Notes: generated from the letters alone by a model not told the origin. A stretch of 64,000 bases of DNA from Rhodococcus sp. KBS0724 (GCF_005938745.2 NZ_VCBX02000001.1:2080001-2144000); one strand, 5' to 3'; counted from the first letter of the stretch, positions 32,101 through 41,978 are shown. A program made the numbers and translations.

Positions 32101-35100
32101 AGTGGAGTGCCGCGTCTGCCGACAAGGCTGTTCACGCCTCGACCGGGTCGAGCCTGACGGTTGTCGACGACACTCACGTCCTGCTCTCGGTTCCGCTCGT
32201 GGCCGACAAGTCGGTCGACATCACGATCACCATCCCGGCATCCGTTGTCGACGGTGGCGCTCCGGTGGTCACCGAGGCCGATGCCGAAGCTGCGATGTCT
32301 GCACTGCTGGCAGTTGCTGCCGGACAGGAACTTCCGACCGTCAAGAACGGCACCGCTCGACTCAATGTCGCGTGGGTCCCTGACCGCATCGCCGATCACG
32401 CCGGAGTCACCGGTTCCGGTCTGCCCACCACACTCAGTGTCAGTGGCAAGGCTGTTCCGGACGTCGTCGTCGGAGCGTGCTGGCCCGCAGTGTTCGCCGT
32501 CCTCGGCGCAGCCAAGCTCGACAGTCTTTCGGTCATCGAAGGCATGCTCGACCTGGTCCACCTCGACCACACCGTCGACTTCGTCGGTGAGCTGCCTTCC
32601 GAGACAAGCATTCTCGTGGTTAACGCCGAGGTCGCCTCGGTTCTCGACACCGACCTCGGTCGTGTGGTCGAGGTCAAGGTCGAGGTCGGTGCCATGCTCG
32701 GCGAGGGCCTCGACGCTCCTGCCGTGGTCACCATGACCGAGCGCTTCGCCATCCGCGGACGCACCGGCGCAGGCGAACTCGCCGACCCGGCTCGCGCCGG
32801 TGGATCGATCAGCGATGCAGCTATCGACACGTCGCGTCGTCGTCGCCGTGACGCGAAGATCCTCGCACCGGTCAGCATGGGCGCCTTCGCTCAGGTTTCC
32901 GGCGATCACAACCCGATTCACACGTCCGACAACGCCGCTCTGCTGGCCGGTCTCGGATCCCCGATCGTGCACGGCATGTGGCTCTCGGCCGCAGCGCAGC
33001 AGGTTGTCACCGCGGTCGATCCCAGCGAGACACGCACCCCGCCGCGTCGCCTGACCGCGTGGACCGCTCGCTTCCTCGGAATGGTTCGCCCCGGTGCCGA
33101 GATCGACGTCCGCGTCGATCGTGTCGGTATCGATCAGGGTGCCGAGATCGTGGAGGTCGGTTGCCGCATCGACGGTGACCTCGTCATGGTCGCCACCGGA
33201 CGCACCGCGGCGCCGAAGACGATCTACGCGTTCCCCGGCCAGGGCATCCAGCGTCCGGGCATGGGCCTCGACGCCCGCGCCCGCTCGAAGGCAGCGCGCG
33301 ACGTCTGGGAGCGCGCCGACAAGCACACTCGCAAGGCGCTCGGATTCTCCATTCTTGCTGTGGTGCGCGACAACCCGGTCACCGTCAAGGCCCGCGGTGT
33401 CGAGCACAAGCACCCGGACGGTGTCCTGCACCTGACGCAGTTCACCCAGGTCGCGATGGCTGTTCTCGGTGTCGCCCAGGTTGCGGAACTGCGTGAGTCC
33501 GGAACCTTCATCGAAGGCTCGTTCCTCGCCGGTCACTCGGTCGGTGAGTACAACGCACTCGCCGCTGTTGCCGAGGTCTTCCCGCTCGAAGCACTCCTCG
33601 AAGTTGTCTTCCAGCGCGGCTCCGCGATGCACCAGTTGGTTCCCCGTGACGCAGCAGGCCGTTCGGACTACCGCATGGCTGCAATCCGTCCGTCGCAGAT
33701 CGGTGTGTCCGACGACGACGTGCAGGCTTTTGTTGCCGGCGTTGCCGAGGCGTCCGGCGAGTTCCTCGAAATCGTCAACCTGAACCTGCGTGGCAGCCAG
33801 TACGCCATCGCCGGATCGGTTGCCGGCCTCGACGCGCTCGAGATCGAGATCGACCGTCTCCGTGCGGAGTTCGGTGGCAAGCGGGCCTATATCCAGGTTC
33901 CCGGCATCGACGTACCGTTCCACTCCACCGTCCTGCGCGGCGGCGTCGCGGACTTCCGTCGTTGCCTGCAGGACCTGCTCCCGCACGACATCGATCCGGA
34001 CATCCTGATCGGCCGCTACATCCCGAACCTCGTTCCGAGGCTCTTCTCGCTGGACCGCGACTTCGTGCAGGAAATCGCCGACCTGGTGCCGTCCGAGCAG
34101 CTGCAGGAAGTCCTCGCGGACTTCGACGGCTACGCAACGCGCAGCCACGAGTTGTCCCGGATCATCCTGATCGAGCTTCTGGCTTGGCAGTTCGCCAGCC
34201 CGGTTCGCTGGATCGAGACCCAGGATCTGCTCTTCGGTGACGAGGCTGACGGTGGCCTCGGTGTCGAGCGCTTTGTCGAGGTCGGTCTCGGTGCTGCCCC
34301 GACCGTCGCGAACCTCGCGTCGCAGACACTCAAGCTGCCGGGCCGCTTCGGTTACCCGGTCGAGGTCCTCAACATCGAGCGCGAAGCTGCGATCGTCTAC
34401 GGCACGGACGTCGATCCGGCCGTCGAGGACGACGACGTGGAAGCGCCCGCTGCTGCAGCTGCTCCGGCTGCTGCTGCCGCCGCACCGGTTGCTGCTGCAC
34501 CGGCTGCACCCTCGGGTGGTCCGCGTCCGGACGACATCACCTTCAAGGCGCCGGACGCGACGAAGGTTCTGATCAGCCTGTGGACCAAGCTGCGTCCCGA
34601 TCAGGTCGGCCCCGCCGACACGATCGAGGCTCTGTGCGACGGCGTGTCCTCACGTCGTAACCAGCTCCTGGTCGACCTCGGTTCCGAGCTGTCCCTCGGT
34701 GCCATCGACGGTGCGGCGGATGCCGACATGGGCTCGCTCGCAGCCACTGTCGACAAGCTGGCCCGTACCTACAAGCCGTTCGGACCGGTACTTTCCGATT
34801 CGATCAACGATCACCTGCGCAAGGTCTTCGGCCCCTCGGGCAAGCGTCCCGGCTACATCGCCGATCGCGTCAAGAAGGTCTGGGAACTCGGCGACGGTTG
34901 GGCGCACCACGTCACCGCGGCGGTAGCGCTTGGTACCCGTGACGGTGCCAGCATCCGCGGCGGCGACCTCGGCGGCTTGACCTCCGGCGCTCTGGCCGAC
35001 GCAGCAGCAGTCGACGCAGTCATCGACAGCGCCGTTGCTTCGGTTGCGTCCGCTCGCGGCACCAGCGTTTCGCTGCCCGCAGCGGGTGGCGGCGGCGGTG

Positions 35101-38100
35101 GAACCGTCGACGCAGCTGCTCTGGGTGAGTTCACCGAGAACATCACGGGCCGCAACGGCGTTCTGGCTTCGGCCGCCCGCCTCGTGCTCGAGCAGCTCGG
35201 ACTCAGCGAAGAGGCTCCGGCCGCGACGGTCGAGGACACCGAACTGGTCGACCTGGTCTCGGCCGAACTCGGCTCGGACTGGCCGCGCCTGGTTGCTCCG
35301 GCATTCGACGCTCAGAAGGCAGTGCTGCTCGACGACCGTTGGGCAAGTGCGCGTGAGGATCTCGCTCGCATCTGGCTCGGTTCCGAATCGTTGTCGGTGG
35401 AGAACTTCATCGGTGCCGGTTCCACTGTTGCCGCGCAGGCGAAGTGGTGGGCCACTCGCGCCACCGACGAAGGCCGCACCACGCTGGCCGAGGTCTACAC
35501 CCGCATCGCCGATGCGGCCGTGACAGCAGAATCCGACGCACCCGAGTGGGCCGGCGAGGTCGCAGTCGTGACCGGCGCCAGCAAGGGATCGATCGCAGCA
35601 GGGGTCACGGGCAAGCTCCTGGCCGGTGGTGCAACGGTATTCGTCACCACGTCGCGTCTGGACAGCTCGCGTCTCGGCTTCTACCGCGACCTGTACCGCG
35701 AGAACGCTCGCGCCGGTGCTGCTCTCTGGGTGGTTCCCGCCAACATGGCGTCGTACACGGATGTCGACGCACTGATCGACTGGATCGGCAATGAGGCCAC
35801 CGAAAATGCCGGTGGTGCAAAGAAGCTGATCAAGCCGGCCATGACGCCGACGATGCTCTTCCCGTTCGCGGCTCCTCGCGTCGCGGGTGAGCTTTCCGAC
35901 GCCGGTGCCCGCGCCGAAATGGAAATGCGCGTGCTGCTGTGGTCGGTGGAGCGCCTGATCGGCGGTCTGTCGAAGATCGGTTACGACAGTGACGTCGACA
36001 CGCACCTGCACGTCGTTCTTCCCGGTTCGCCGAACCGCGGAACGTTCGGTGGCGACGGTGCTTACGGTGAGGCCAAGGCTTCGCTGGTCGCCGTGGTCAA
36101 CCGCTGGAAGGCCGAGCGCAACTGGGCCGAGCGAGTCACGTTGGCACACGCCGTCATCGGCTGGGTCCGTGGAACCGGTCTGATGGGCCACAACGATCCC
36201 ATCGTCGACGCTGTCGAAGCCGCCGGTGTCCGCACCTGGTCCACCCAGGAAATGGCAACCGAACTGCTGAAGACGGCTTCCGCCGAGTCGCGTCGTAGCG
36301 CAGCGAAGGCTCCGCTCGAGATCGACTTGACCGGTGGACTTGCCGAGGCGAATCTCGACTTGGGCGCTCTGGCCAAGGAAGCTGCCGCGACGGCGGAGAT
36401 CGCCGAGGCGGTCGACGAAGCAGTGGACGAGAACACCATCCTCGCGCTGTCCGCACCGGCCCGTATCGATAGCTCGATCAAGGCTCCGAGCTGGCCCGAA
36501 CTCGATGTCACCCCCGCGGACCTCGTGGTCATCGTGGGCGCCGGAGAGCTCGGACCCTACGGTTCCTCGCGTACTCGCTTCGAGATGGAGGTCGACGAGC
36601 AGCTCTCTGCCGCAGGCGTTCTCGAATTGGCGTGGAACACCGGACTCATCGTCTGGGAGAACGACCCCAAGCCGGGTTGGTACGACGTCGAATCAGGCGA
36701 TCTGGTGCCAGAGGCGGAAATCGCCGACAAGTACCACGACGCAGTCGTCGAGCGTTGCGGCATCCGTCGCTACGTCGACGAAGGCCAGATGATCGACAAC
36801 ACCGCGCCGCTGCTCACCTCCGTGTTCCTGGACAAGGATCTGAGCTTCGTGGTCGGCAGTGAGGCAGAGGCTCAGGCCTTCGTCGAATCCGATCCCGAGA
36901 ACACCGTGGCCGCGGTGTCGGCCGAATCCGGTGACTGGACGGTCACGCGCCGCGCCGGCACCGAGATCCGTGTTCCGCGCAAGATGAAGCTGACCCGCAG
37001 TGTCGGCGGCCAGATTCCGACCAACTTCGACGTCACGAAGTGGGGCATTCCCGCCGACATGGCTGATTCGGTCGACCGCGTCGGACTCTGGAACATCGTC
37101 GCAACCGTGGACGCGTTCCTCACGGGCGGCTTCACCCCGAGCGAACTGCTGCGTTGGGTTCACCCGAGCCTGGTGGCGAACACGCAGGGCACCGGCATGG
37201 GCGGCATGACGTCCATGAGGAGCCTGTACATCGACACGCTGCTCGGCGAGAACCGCCCCAACGACATCCTGCAGGAAGCTCTGCCGAATGTTATTGCGGC
37301 GCACGTCGTTCAGTCCTACGTCGGTGGCTACGGCGCGATGGTTCACCCCGTCGCGGCTTGCGCCACGGCAGCGGTATCCGTCGAGGAAGGCGTCGACAAG
37401 ATCCGGTTGGGCAAGGCCCAGTTGGTTGTTGCCGGTGGATTCGACGACCTGAGCGCGGAAGGCATCATCGGCTTCGGTGACATGTCGGCCACGGCCAAGA
37501 CGTCGGACATGCACGCCAAGGGCATCGAGGATCGCCGCTTCTCGCGGGCCAACGATCGCAGGCGCGGCGGCTTCGTCGAGTCCGCCGGTGGTGGCACGAT
37601 CCTGCTCGCTCGCGGTGACCTGGCACTGGAGATGGGCTTGCCCGTTCTCGGTGTTGTCGCATGGGCCGGATCGTTTGCAGACGGTGTCCACACGTCGATC
37701 CCGGCTCCGGGAATCGGTGCATTGGGTGCCGGACGTGGGGGAGCGGACTCGCAGCTTGCACTCTCGCTCAACGCTCTCGGCGTCAGCGCGGACGACATTG
37801 CGGTCATCTCCAAGCACGACACGTCCACCGCGGCAAACGATCCCAACGAGGCCGAGCTGCACGAGCGCCTCGCCGGGGCCCTCGGCCGCAGTGACGGTGC
37901 CCCGATGTTCGTGGTCTCGCAGAAGAGCCTGACCGGCCACGCCAAGGGCGGCGCAGCTGCCTTCCAGCTGATCGGTCTGTGCCAGGTGCTCAGCCAGGGC
38001 GTCATCCCGCCGAACCGCAGCCTCGATTGCGTCGACGACAAGATGGCCGAGTTCGAGCACCTCGTGTGGGCACGTCAGCCGCTCAAGTTCGGTGAGCAGC

Positions 38101-38441
38101 TTCCGCTGCGCGCCGGCCTGCTGACCAGCCTGGGCTTCGGTCACGTCTCCGGACTGATCGCCGTCGTTCACCCGCAAGCCTTTGTCGAGTCGGTACCGGC
38201 TGCCAAGCGTGAGGCGTACATCACGGCAGCGCAGCAGCGCACCATTGACGGTCAGCGTCGCCTCGCCAAGGCGATGTGCGGTGGCGACAGCCTGTACGAG
38301 CGTCCCGCCGATCGTCGTCTCGGCGCCGACGGAACGCCCGCGAAGGCGTCGCGTCAGCTCGAAGCAGACATGCTGCTGAGCGAGGATGCCCGACTCGGCG
38401 CAGATCAGGTGTACCGCTCGAATCTGCCTGGCTGCAAGTAG
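29136..38441 (+). CDS. fas: type I fatty acid synthase (FAS-I), multidomain
   Basis: 3101 residues, GTG start; M. tuberculosis FAS (Rv2524c) has 3069. It builds C16-C26 acyl-CoA in the cytoplasm for membrane lipids and mycolate synthesis. Domain order from motifs: acetyltransferase (S168 in GHSQG), enoyl reductase (GGRAGGHHSWED near 588), MaoC-type dehydratase (GDHNPIH near 1257), malonyl/palmitoyltransferase (S1468 in GHSVG), Ala/Pro-rich linker (about 1770-1790), carrier domain with S1838 as probable phosphopantetheine site, ketoreductase (TGASKGS near 2146), and ketosynthase (C2742, H2894, H2935). All active sites are present. Large frames on the opposite strand are shadows of its codon bias. 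Confidence 0.98.
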   Translation: MTIDDTTPTGNGRDSKDGRRVGVDGGASRTNSKGALVDSLNNGLPYALAFGGQGAPWLSTLEELSRDNGLEPLLTDLVNDAAARLAPLAQDLVVVRPIGFDPVAWILEAEIVDEEEGEKPAGPSAAALTAAPVSLPGVFLTQLAALRALTTQGLDIAAHPPVSVIGHSQGVLATAAVAAGGNDDGELLAVAQLVGAAASLVGRRRGIIASASGKPMVAVSNVDPERLAAIVAELAETTTDDRAAVLAIRNGRRRVVLAGPPAQLARVQEHCEQIEANEARERDGKKRGGSVFAPTFDALDTEIGFHHPALADAVDLVGSWAARCGLDVDRASALAQAILVDPVNWVQAVDSAIDAGAQWILDLGPSDQLTRMTSSSLRGQGVGIIAASTRGGHRNLLTPGAAPEVSRSWTEFAPKPVTLPGGRIGVETAFTKLTGRSPILLAGMTPTTVDAKIVAAAANAGHWAELAGGGQVTEEIFEDRVAELKMLLEPGRAVQFNSLFLDPYLWKLQLGGKRLVQRARTAGAPIDGVIVTAGIPELEEAVALIEELSEIGITNIAFKPGTVAQIRSVIRIANEVPNFPVIVHIEGGRAGGHHSWEDLDDLLLDTYAELRTRSNLIICVGGGIGTPERAADYLTGRWSLGAGFPAMPVDGILVGTAAMATLEATTSPEVKQLLVDTPGTPDWVGAGTAEGGMASGRSQLGADIHEIDNAASRTGRLLDEVAGDADAVAERRDEIIAALDVTAKPYFGDIETMTYAQWLRRYLELTVGIDAAKEFDCGADLADAIADATSSPWLDITWRARFGEMLQRTEARLHPVDRGPIPTLFGDAETLERPEAAICALQASYPDYASTVLHPADVSFFVSLCKTPGKPVNFVPVVDGDVRRWWRSDSLWQAHDPRYTADQVCVIPGTVAVAGITRVDEPVGDLLDRFEKATYDELVAGGTTPVTLASRRHQDSAPGLLDAVLSAPDLQWAGRLTQNPVRRLGDLEEWSAASADKAVHASTGSSLTVVDDTHVLLSVPLVADKSVDITITIPASVVDGGAPVVTEADAEAAMSALLAVAAGQELPTVKNGTARLNVAWVPDRIADHAGVTGSGLPTTLSVSGKAVPDVVVGACWPAVFAVLGAAKLDSLSVIEGMLDLVHLDHTVDFVGELPSETSILVVNAEVASVLDTDLGRVVEVKVEVGAMLGEGLDAPAVVTMTERFAIRGRTGAGELADPARAGGSISDAAIDTSRRRRRDAKILAPVSMGAFAQVSGDHNPIHTSDNAALLAGLGSPIVHGMWLSAAAQQVVTAVDPSETRTPPRRLTAWTARFLGMVRPGAEIDVRVDRVGIDQGAEIVEVGCRIDGDLVMVATGRTAAPKTIYAFPGQGIQRPGMGLDARARSKAARDVWERADKHTRKALGFSILAVVRDNPVTVKARGVEHKHPDGVLHLTQFTQVAMAVLGVAQVAELRESGTFIEGSFLAGHSVGEYNALAAVAEVFPLEALLEVVFQRGSAMHQLVPRDAAGRSDYRMAAIRPSQIGVSDDDVQAFVAGVAEASGEFLEIVNLNLRGSQYAIAGSVAGLDALEIEIDRLRAEFGGKRAYIQVPGIDVPFHSTVLRGGVADFRRCLQDLLPHDIDPDILIGRYIPNLVPRLFSLDRDFVQEIADLVPSEQLQEVLADFDGYATRSHELSRIILIELLAWQFASPVRWIETQDLLFGDEADGGLGVERFVEVGLGAAPTVANLASQTLKLPGRFGYPVEVLNIEREAAIVYGTDVDPAVEDDDVEAPAAAAAPAAAAAAPVAAAPAAPSGGPRPDDITFKAPDATKVLISLWTKLRPDQVGPADTIEALCDGVSSRRNQLLVDLGSELSLGAIDGAADADMGSLAATVDKLARTYKPFGPVLSDSINDHLRKVFGPSGKRPGYIADRVKKVWELGDGWAHHVTAAVALGTRDGASIRGGDLGGLTSGALADAAAVDAVIDSAVASVASARGTSVSLPAAGGGGGGTVDAAALGEFTENITGRNGVLASAARLVLEQLGLSEEAPAATVEDTELVDLVSAELGSDWPRLVAPAFDAQKAVLLDDRWASAREDLARIWLGSESLSVENFIGAGSTVAAQAKWWATRATDEGRTTLAEVYTRIADAAVTAESDAPEWAGEVAVVTGASKGSIAAGVTGKLLAGGATVFVTTSRLDSSRLGFYRDLYRENARAGAALWVVPANMASYTDVDALIDWIGNEATENAGGAKKLIKPAMTPTMLFPFAAPRVAGELSDAGARAEMEMRVLLWSVERLIGGLSKIGYDSDVDTHLHVVLPGSPNRGTFGGDGAYGEAKASLVAVVNRWKAERNWAERVTLAHAVIGWVRGTGLMGHNDPIVDAVEAAGVRTWSTQEMATELLKTASAESRRSAAKAPLEIDLTGGLAEANLDLGALAKEAAATAEIAEAVDEAVDENTILALSAPARIDSSIKAPSWPELDVTPADLVVIVGAGELGPYGSSRTRFEMEVDEQLSAAGVLELAWNTGLIVWENDPKPGWYDVESGDLVPEAEIADKYHDAVVERCGIRRYVDEGQMIDNTAPLLTSVFLDKDLSFVVGSEAEAQAFVESDPENTVAAVSAESGDWTVTRRAGTEIRVPRKMKLTRSVGGQIPTNFDVTKWGIPADMADSVDRVGLWNIVATVDAFLTGGFTPSELLRWVHPSLVANTQGTGMGGMTSMRSLYIDTLLGENRPNDILQEALPNVIAAHVVQSYVGGYGAMVHPVAACATAAVSVEEGVDKIRLGKAQLVVAGGFDDLSAEGIIGFGDMSATAKTSDMHAKGIEDRRFSRANDRRRGGFVESAGGGTILLARGDLALEMGLPVLGVVAWAGSFADGVHTSIPAPGIGALGAGRGGADSQLALSLNALGVSADDIAVISKHDTSTAANDPNEAELHERLAGALGRSDGAPMFVVSQKSLTGHAKGGAAAFQLIGLCQVLSQGVIPPNRSLDCVDDKMAEFEHLVWARQPLKFGEQLPLRAGLLTSLGFGHVSGLIAVVHPQAFVESVPAAKREAYITAAQQRTIDGQRRLAKAMCGGDSLYERPADRRLGADGTPAKASRQLEADMLLSEDARLGADQVYRSNLPGCK

Positions 38442-38452
38442 ATAATCGCAGG

Positions 38453-38845
38453 ATGGGAGTTCTGGGTATCGGTTTCGACCTCGTCACGGTGTCGGAGTTC
38501 GCCGAGCAACTGAAACGGCCGGGAACGGCCATGCTCGAGAACTTCACACCGGGCGAGCGTCGGGACTCCAATACTCGGAGTTCCGATCCCGCAAGACATT
38601 TCGCCGCCCGGTGGGCGGCGAAGGAAGCAGTGATCAAAGCGTGGTCCACTGCTCTCTTCGCCAGCCCACCGGTGCTGGGGGAGATGATCCACAATCAGAT
38701 CGAAGTCGTCTCGGACGCGTGGGGGCGCCCCAGCATCAGATTGCGGGGCGACGTCGCGAAACACCTCACCGACGTGAAGATTCACATTTCACTGACGCAC
38801 GACGGAGACATGGCCGGCGCATTTGCCGTCATCGAGTCGAACTGA
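38453..38845 (+). CDS. acpS: holo-[acyl-carrier-protein] synthase AcpS
   Basis: 130 residues from the ATG at 38453, 11 bases after the fas stop, so co-transcribed. It transfers 4'-phosphopantetheine from CoA to the FAS-I carrier domain. The magnesium site D9 (GIGFDLV) and E58 (AARWAAKEAVIKAW) are present. Equivalent to Rv2523c. Confidence 0.96.
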   Translation: MGVLGIGFDLVTVSEFAEQLKRPGTAMLENFTPGERRDSNTRSSDPARHFAARWAAKEAVIKAWSTALFASPPVLGEMIHNQIEVVSDAWGRPSIRLRGDVAKHLTDVKIHISLTHDGDMAGAFAVIESN

Positions 38846-38847
38846 CG

Positions 38848-39630
38848 TCAGACCTGGTCGGCGTCCGTGCCCCGGCCCTTCAGGCGAGATTCCTTCTCCG
38901 CCACCAGCAGATACGCACCCATCAGGCGCTTGAGTTCCACTACGGCGTCGGCGTGGCTCTGGCCGTCCTGCACGGAGAAATTCAGCATCGAATACACCAC
39001 GTGCACAAGCACTTCCGCCATCATCATGCGGCGATCCCGCGGTGAACGCGGGGTGAGTGGACCGAGCATCTTGGCGACGGTTTCCGCGAACTGCTTCTCG
39101 TGAATGACACCGGTCGCCCGCGTCGACGGTGTGGACTGCATGGCCAACCACACCTCGCGGCGCGACGGATCGGACGTCCAGAGTCCGGCCATGTGGTCGA
39201 CAAAACTGTTGAGGAACCGCAGCCAATCGAGGGACGGCACTTCGCCGCCGAACTGCGCCAGCTCGTGCTGCACCCCCACGAGGTCCTGACGGTTCAATTC
39301 ACACACGATGACGTACTTGTTGGCAAAGAACTGATACAGGGTCCCGATGGGCACGTCAGCGCGTGCCGCGACCTCTTCGCATGTGAACGATTCGAAACCG
39401 ACGTCGGTGAGAAGTTCCCGGGAGGCGGCGAGTAGAGCATCGAATTTGCGCTGGCTTCGCTCCTGCGTCGGACGTTTGCGCGGGAGCAGTTCCTGAGGTG
39501 CGTCGCTCTGAGAATTTTCGAGTGCGGGGTCCGGCCGGCGTCGTACACGGTTGCGGGTGGATGGCTGCACAGAGTCGAGGTTATCGGCATCCGTCGCAGA
39601 ATTTGGCACTTGTGGAATATCAGGGGTCAC
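38848..39630 (-). CDS. TetR family transcriptional regulator
   Basis: 260 residues from the GTG at 39630, which has AGGTGA about six bases upstream. An unusually long N-terminal tail of about 50 charged residues precedes the HTH (LLTDVGFESFTCEEVAARADVPIGTLYQFF, here given in parts: FTCEEVAARADV and PIGTLYQFFANKY). Its stop lies two bases from the acpS stop. M. tuberculosis has no TetR gene here. It could regulate the divergent M20 peptidase gene; it should not be assumed to be FasR, which lies elsewhere in mycobacteria. Confidence 0.85.
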   Translation of the reverse strand: MTPDIPQVPNSATDADNLDSVQPSTRNRVRRRPDPALENSQSDAPQELLPRKRPTQERSQRKFDALLAASRELLTDVGFESFTCEEVAARADVPIGTLYQFFANKYVIVCELNRQDLVGVQHELAQFGGEVPSLDWLRFLNSFVDHMAGLWTSDPSRREVWLAMQSTPSTRATGVIHEKQFAETVAKMLGPLTPRSPRDRRMMMAEVLVHVVYSMLNFSVQDGQSHADAVVELKRLMGAYLLVAEKESRLKGRGTDADQV

Positions 39631-39769
39631 CGAAAGATCACCTGACCGACTGCTCGAAATCCGACGACGTTGCCACCCTTCGATACTAGGTGACCGAACG
39701 TGCGCTAGAGGAGAGGGTTGCTCCTCGGTGATTCGGGCACACTGGAGTCGGCGAGAAAAGGAGACCAAA

Positions 39770-41134
39770 ATGGCCGAACAGTTGCGAGCCGCAGTACACG
39801 AGCTCATGCCCCGCGCCCACGAGGATCTGACGCGGCTGGTTGCGTTGCGGTCGGTCGCGGATGCACGGCAATTCCCGCCGGAAGAATGTGCGGCAGCTTC
39901 CGCATGGGTGGTGGAGGCGTTCCGCGACCAGGGATTCGTGGACATCGAGGCGGTGGAGACATCGGACGGTTCCGCTGCGGTGATCGGATATCGGCCTGGA
40001 CCGCAAGATGCCCCGACAGTTCTCCTGTACTGCCACTACGACGTTCAACCACCCGGAGACGAAGAGCTTTGGAATTCGCCACCTTTCACGCTGACCGAAC
40101 GCGGCGGACGGTGGTACGGGCGAGGTGCGTCGGATTGCAAGGGCAATCTCGTGATGCACCTGACCGCCCTCCGGGCCTTGGCCGCCGCAGGGATCGACCC
40201 CGCGGTCAATCTACGAATCGTTGCCGAGGGCTCGGAAGAAATGGGCACCGGGGGCCTCGAAGACCTGCTGCGCCTGCGCCCAGAACTGTTCGACGCCGAC
40301 GTCATGCTGATCGCCGATACCGGCAACACTGCGGTGGGCGAACCCACGATCACGACGTCACTGCGCGGCATCGCGAATGTGGTCGTCCACGTCTCGGCAC
40401 TCGAAGGCGAAGTGCACTCCGGTGTGTTCGGTGGCCCGGCACCCGACGCGATGACCGCATTGGTGCAGATGCTGGCAACGCTGCACGACGAACACGGCAA
40501 CACCACCGTCGACGGCCTGGTGAACGATCAGCGCTGGGCTGGTGTCGAGTACGACGACAAACAATTCCGCGTCGACGCGGGAGTTCTCGACGGCGTCGAT
40601 CTGGTCGGCTCCGGTTCGGTGGCCGACCAGGTGTGGGCTCGGCCGGCGCTCACGATCCTGGGAATCGACTGCCCGCCAGTGGTCGGCTCGGCCGCAGCGA
40701 TCACGCCCCGTGCCTCTGCGCGACTGAACCTGCGAGTTCCACCCGGCACGAATCCGGCCGACGCCCAAGACATGTTGATCGGGCATCTTCTGGCCTGCGC
40801 GCCGTGGGGTGTGCAGGTGAGCGTGGAACCGGAGGCAACGGGAATGCCGTTCGGCGCTGCTACGGGTGGGCCGGGATTCAAACAGCTCACAGCGGCGCTG
40901 AGTGCGGCGTACAGCGCCGAAGTCGGATTCGCCGGACAGGGAGGCTCGATTCCCCTGTGCAGCGCGCTGGCGGAGCAGTTCCCCGACGCGGAGATCGCGT
41001 TGATCGGCGTCGAGGAACCGCAGTGCCGCATCCATGCCCCGAACGAGAGCGTCGACCCGTCGGAGATCGAGAATCTCGCGTACGCGGAAGCGCTGTTTCT
41101 GAGCCAGTTCGAATATGCCAGTTCGAATAGTTAG
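39770..41134 (+). CDS. M20 family metallopeptidase (dipeptidase-like)
   Basis: 454 residues from the ATG at 39770 with AAGGAG seven bases upstream. A two-zinc exopeptidase. Metal ligands can be read in YCHYDVQPP, GASDCKGN, AEGSEEMG (Glu pair), LIADTGN and RIHAPNESV. A dimerisation domain is inserted between about residues 190 and 310. Equivalent to Rv2522c, downstream of fas-acpS in both genomes. Cytoplasmic, no signal peptide; the substrate is unknown. The stop overlaps that of the convergent bcp gene. Confidence 0.92.
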   Translation: MAEQLRAAVHELMPRAHEDLTRLVALRSVADARQFPPEECAAASAWVVEAFRDQGFVDIEAVETSDGSAAVIGYRPGPQDAPTVLLYCHYDVQPPGDEELWNSPPFTLTERGGRWYGRGASDCKGNLVMHLTALRALAAAGIDPAVNLRIVAEGSEEMGTGGLEDLLRLRPELFDADVMLIADTGNTAVGEPTITTSLRGIANVVVHVSALEGEVHSGVFGGPAPDAMTALVQMLATLHDEHGNTTVDGLVNDQRWAGVEYDDKQFRVDAGVLDGVDLVGSGSVADQVWARPALTILGIDCPPVVGSAAAITPRASARLNLRVPPGTNPADAQDMLIGHLLACAPWGVQVSVEPEATGMPFGAATGGPGFKQLTAALSAAYSAEVGFAGQGGSIPLCSALAEQFPDAEIALIGVEEPQCRIHAPNESVDPSEIENLAYAEALFLSQFEYASSNS

Positions 41135-41604
41135 ACGGACAGGTCGCGTCGCAACTTGGCGACGTGACCGGTGGCGCGGACGTTGTACTGCGCGACCTCG
41201 ATCTTTCCCTCTTCGTCGACGAGGAAGGTGGATCGGATGACGCCCTGGACGGTTTTGCCGTACATCTTCTTCTCGCCGAATGCGCCCCAGGCTTCGAGCG
41301 TCGTCTTCTCCGGATCGGAGAGCAACGGGAAGGTCAGCTCCTCGTTGTCGCGGAACTTGGCGAGCTTGGCCGGCTTGTCCGGTGAGATGCCGATGACGTC
41401 CAGGCCCGCCCCGTTCAGTTCGGCGAGGTTGTCTCGGAAGTCGCACGCTTGCTTGGTGCAGCCCGGCGTGCTGGCAGCCGGGTAGAAGTACACGATGACC
41501 TTGCGGCCTCGGTAGTCGTGCAACGAAACTTCGTTGCCTTCGGCGTCGGGGAGCGTGAATTCCGGCGCGGTATCGCCGGCAGACAATCTACTGTTCTCGG
41601 TCAC
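41131..41604 (-). CDS. bcp: thioredoxin-dependent peroxiredoxin Bcp (PrxQ)
   Basis: 157 residues from the GTG at 41604. It reduces H2O2 and organic hydroperoxides using thioredoxin. Peroxidatic C49 and resolving C54 (PGCTKQAC) give the atypical two-cysteine arrangement of the PrxQ group. Equivalent to Rv2521. Divergent from the DUF3618 gene. Confidence 0.96.
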   Translation of the reverse strand: MTENSRLSAGDTAPEFTLPDAEGNEVSLHDYRGRKVIVYFYPAASTPGCTKQACDFRDNLAELNGAGLDVIGISPDKPAKLAKFRDNEELTFPLLSDPEKTTLEAWGAFGEKKMYGKTVQGVIRSTFLVDEEGKIEVAQYNVRATGHVAKLRRDLSV

Positions 41605-41756
41605 GGGAATCGAGGTTAGTCGAGAAATTGCGCGCCAGGTGGGCGCGCGAGCAATCTGCTCCTCTACGGTAGAACCAGGTGTCGACGCCTCGCGTCTGCA
41701 CGGACGTAGCGGCAGAAGAACATCAAGCGACAGCACACAGACAAGTTGGAGGACAC

Positions 41757-41978
41757 GTGCCCAGGGACACCGAGAGCATCGAGCGCGAGATCGAGAAGGC
41801 GCGTAACCAGCTCGCGAGCACACTCGACGAACTGACGGTACGTACCAACCCGAAGCGGCTGGTCGAGAACACCAAGAAGACGGTGCTCGCCAAGCTGAAC
41901 GAGCCGAATGTGAAGTACGCGTTGATCGCCGTGGGATCCGTTGTCGGACTCCTGGTCATTCGCAAGATCATTCGCTGA
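41757..41978 (+). CDS. DUF3618 small membrane protein
   Basis: 73 residues from the GTG at 41757, with GGAGG five bases upstream. The DUF3618 hallmark RDTESIEREIEKARNQLAST at the N-terminus is an amphipathic helix; the C-terminus is one membrane helix (YALIAVGSVVGLLVIRKII). Equivalent to Rv2520c. Related domains occur in phage-tail-like and envelope proteins, but the function of this form is unknown. Confidence 0.9.
   Translation: MPRDTESIEREIEKARNQLASTLDELTVRTNPKRLVENTKKTVLAKLNEPNVKYALIAVGSVVGLLVIRKIIR

Noticed and set aside
31692..34148. 818-residue frame opposite fas
   Set aside because: An antisense shadow of fas, with low-complexity acidic and Val/Asp-rich composition, as are those at 34650-36191 and 36693-38177.
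38848..39630. Identification of this TetR gene as fasR because it is near fas
   Set aside because: FasR is encoded elsewhere in mycobacteria and the gene is convergent with acpS rather than upstream of fas; the long N-terminal tail also differs.
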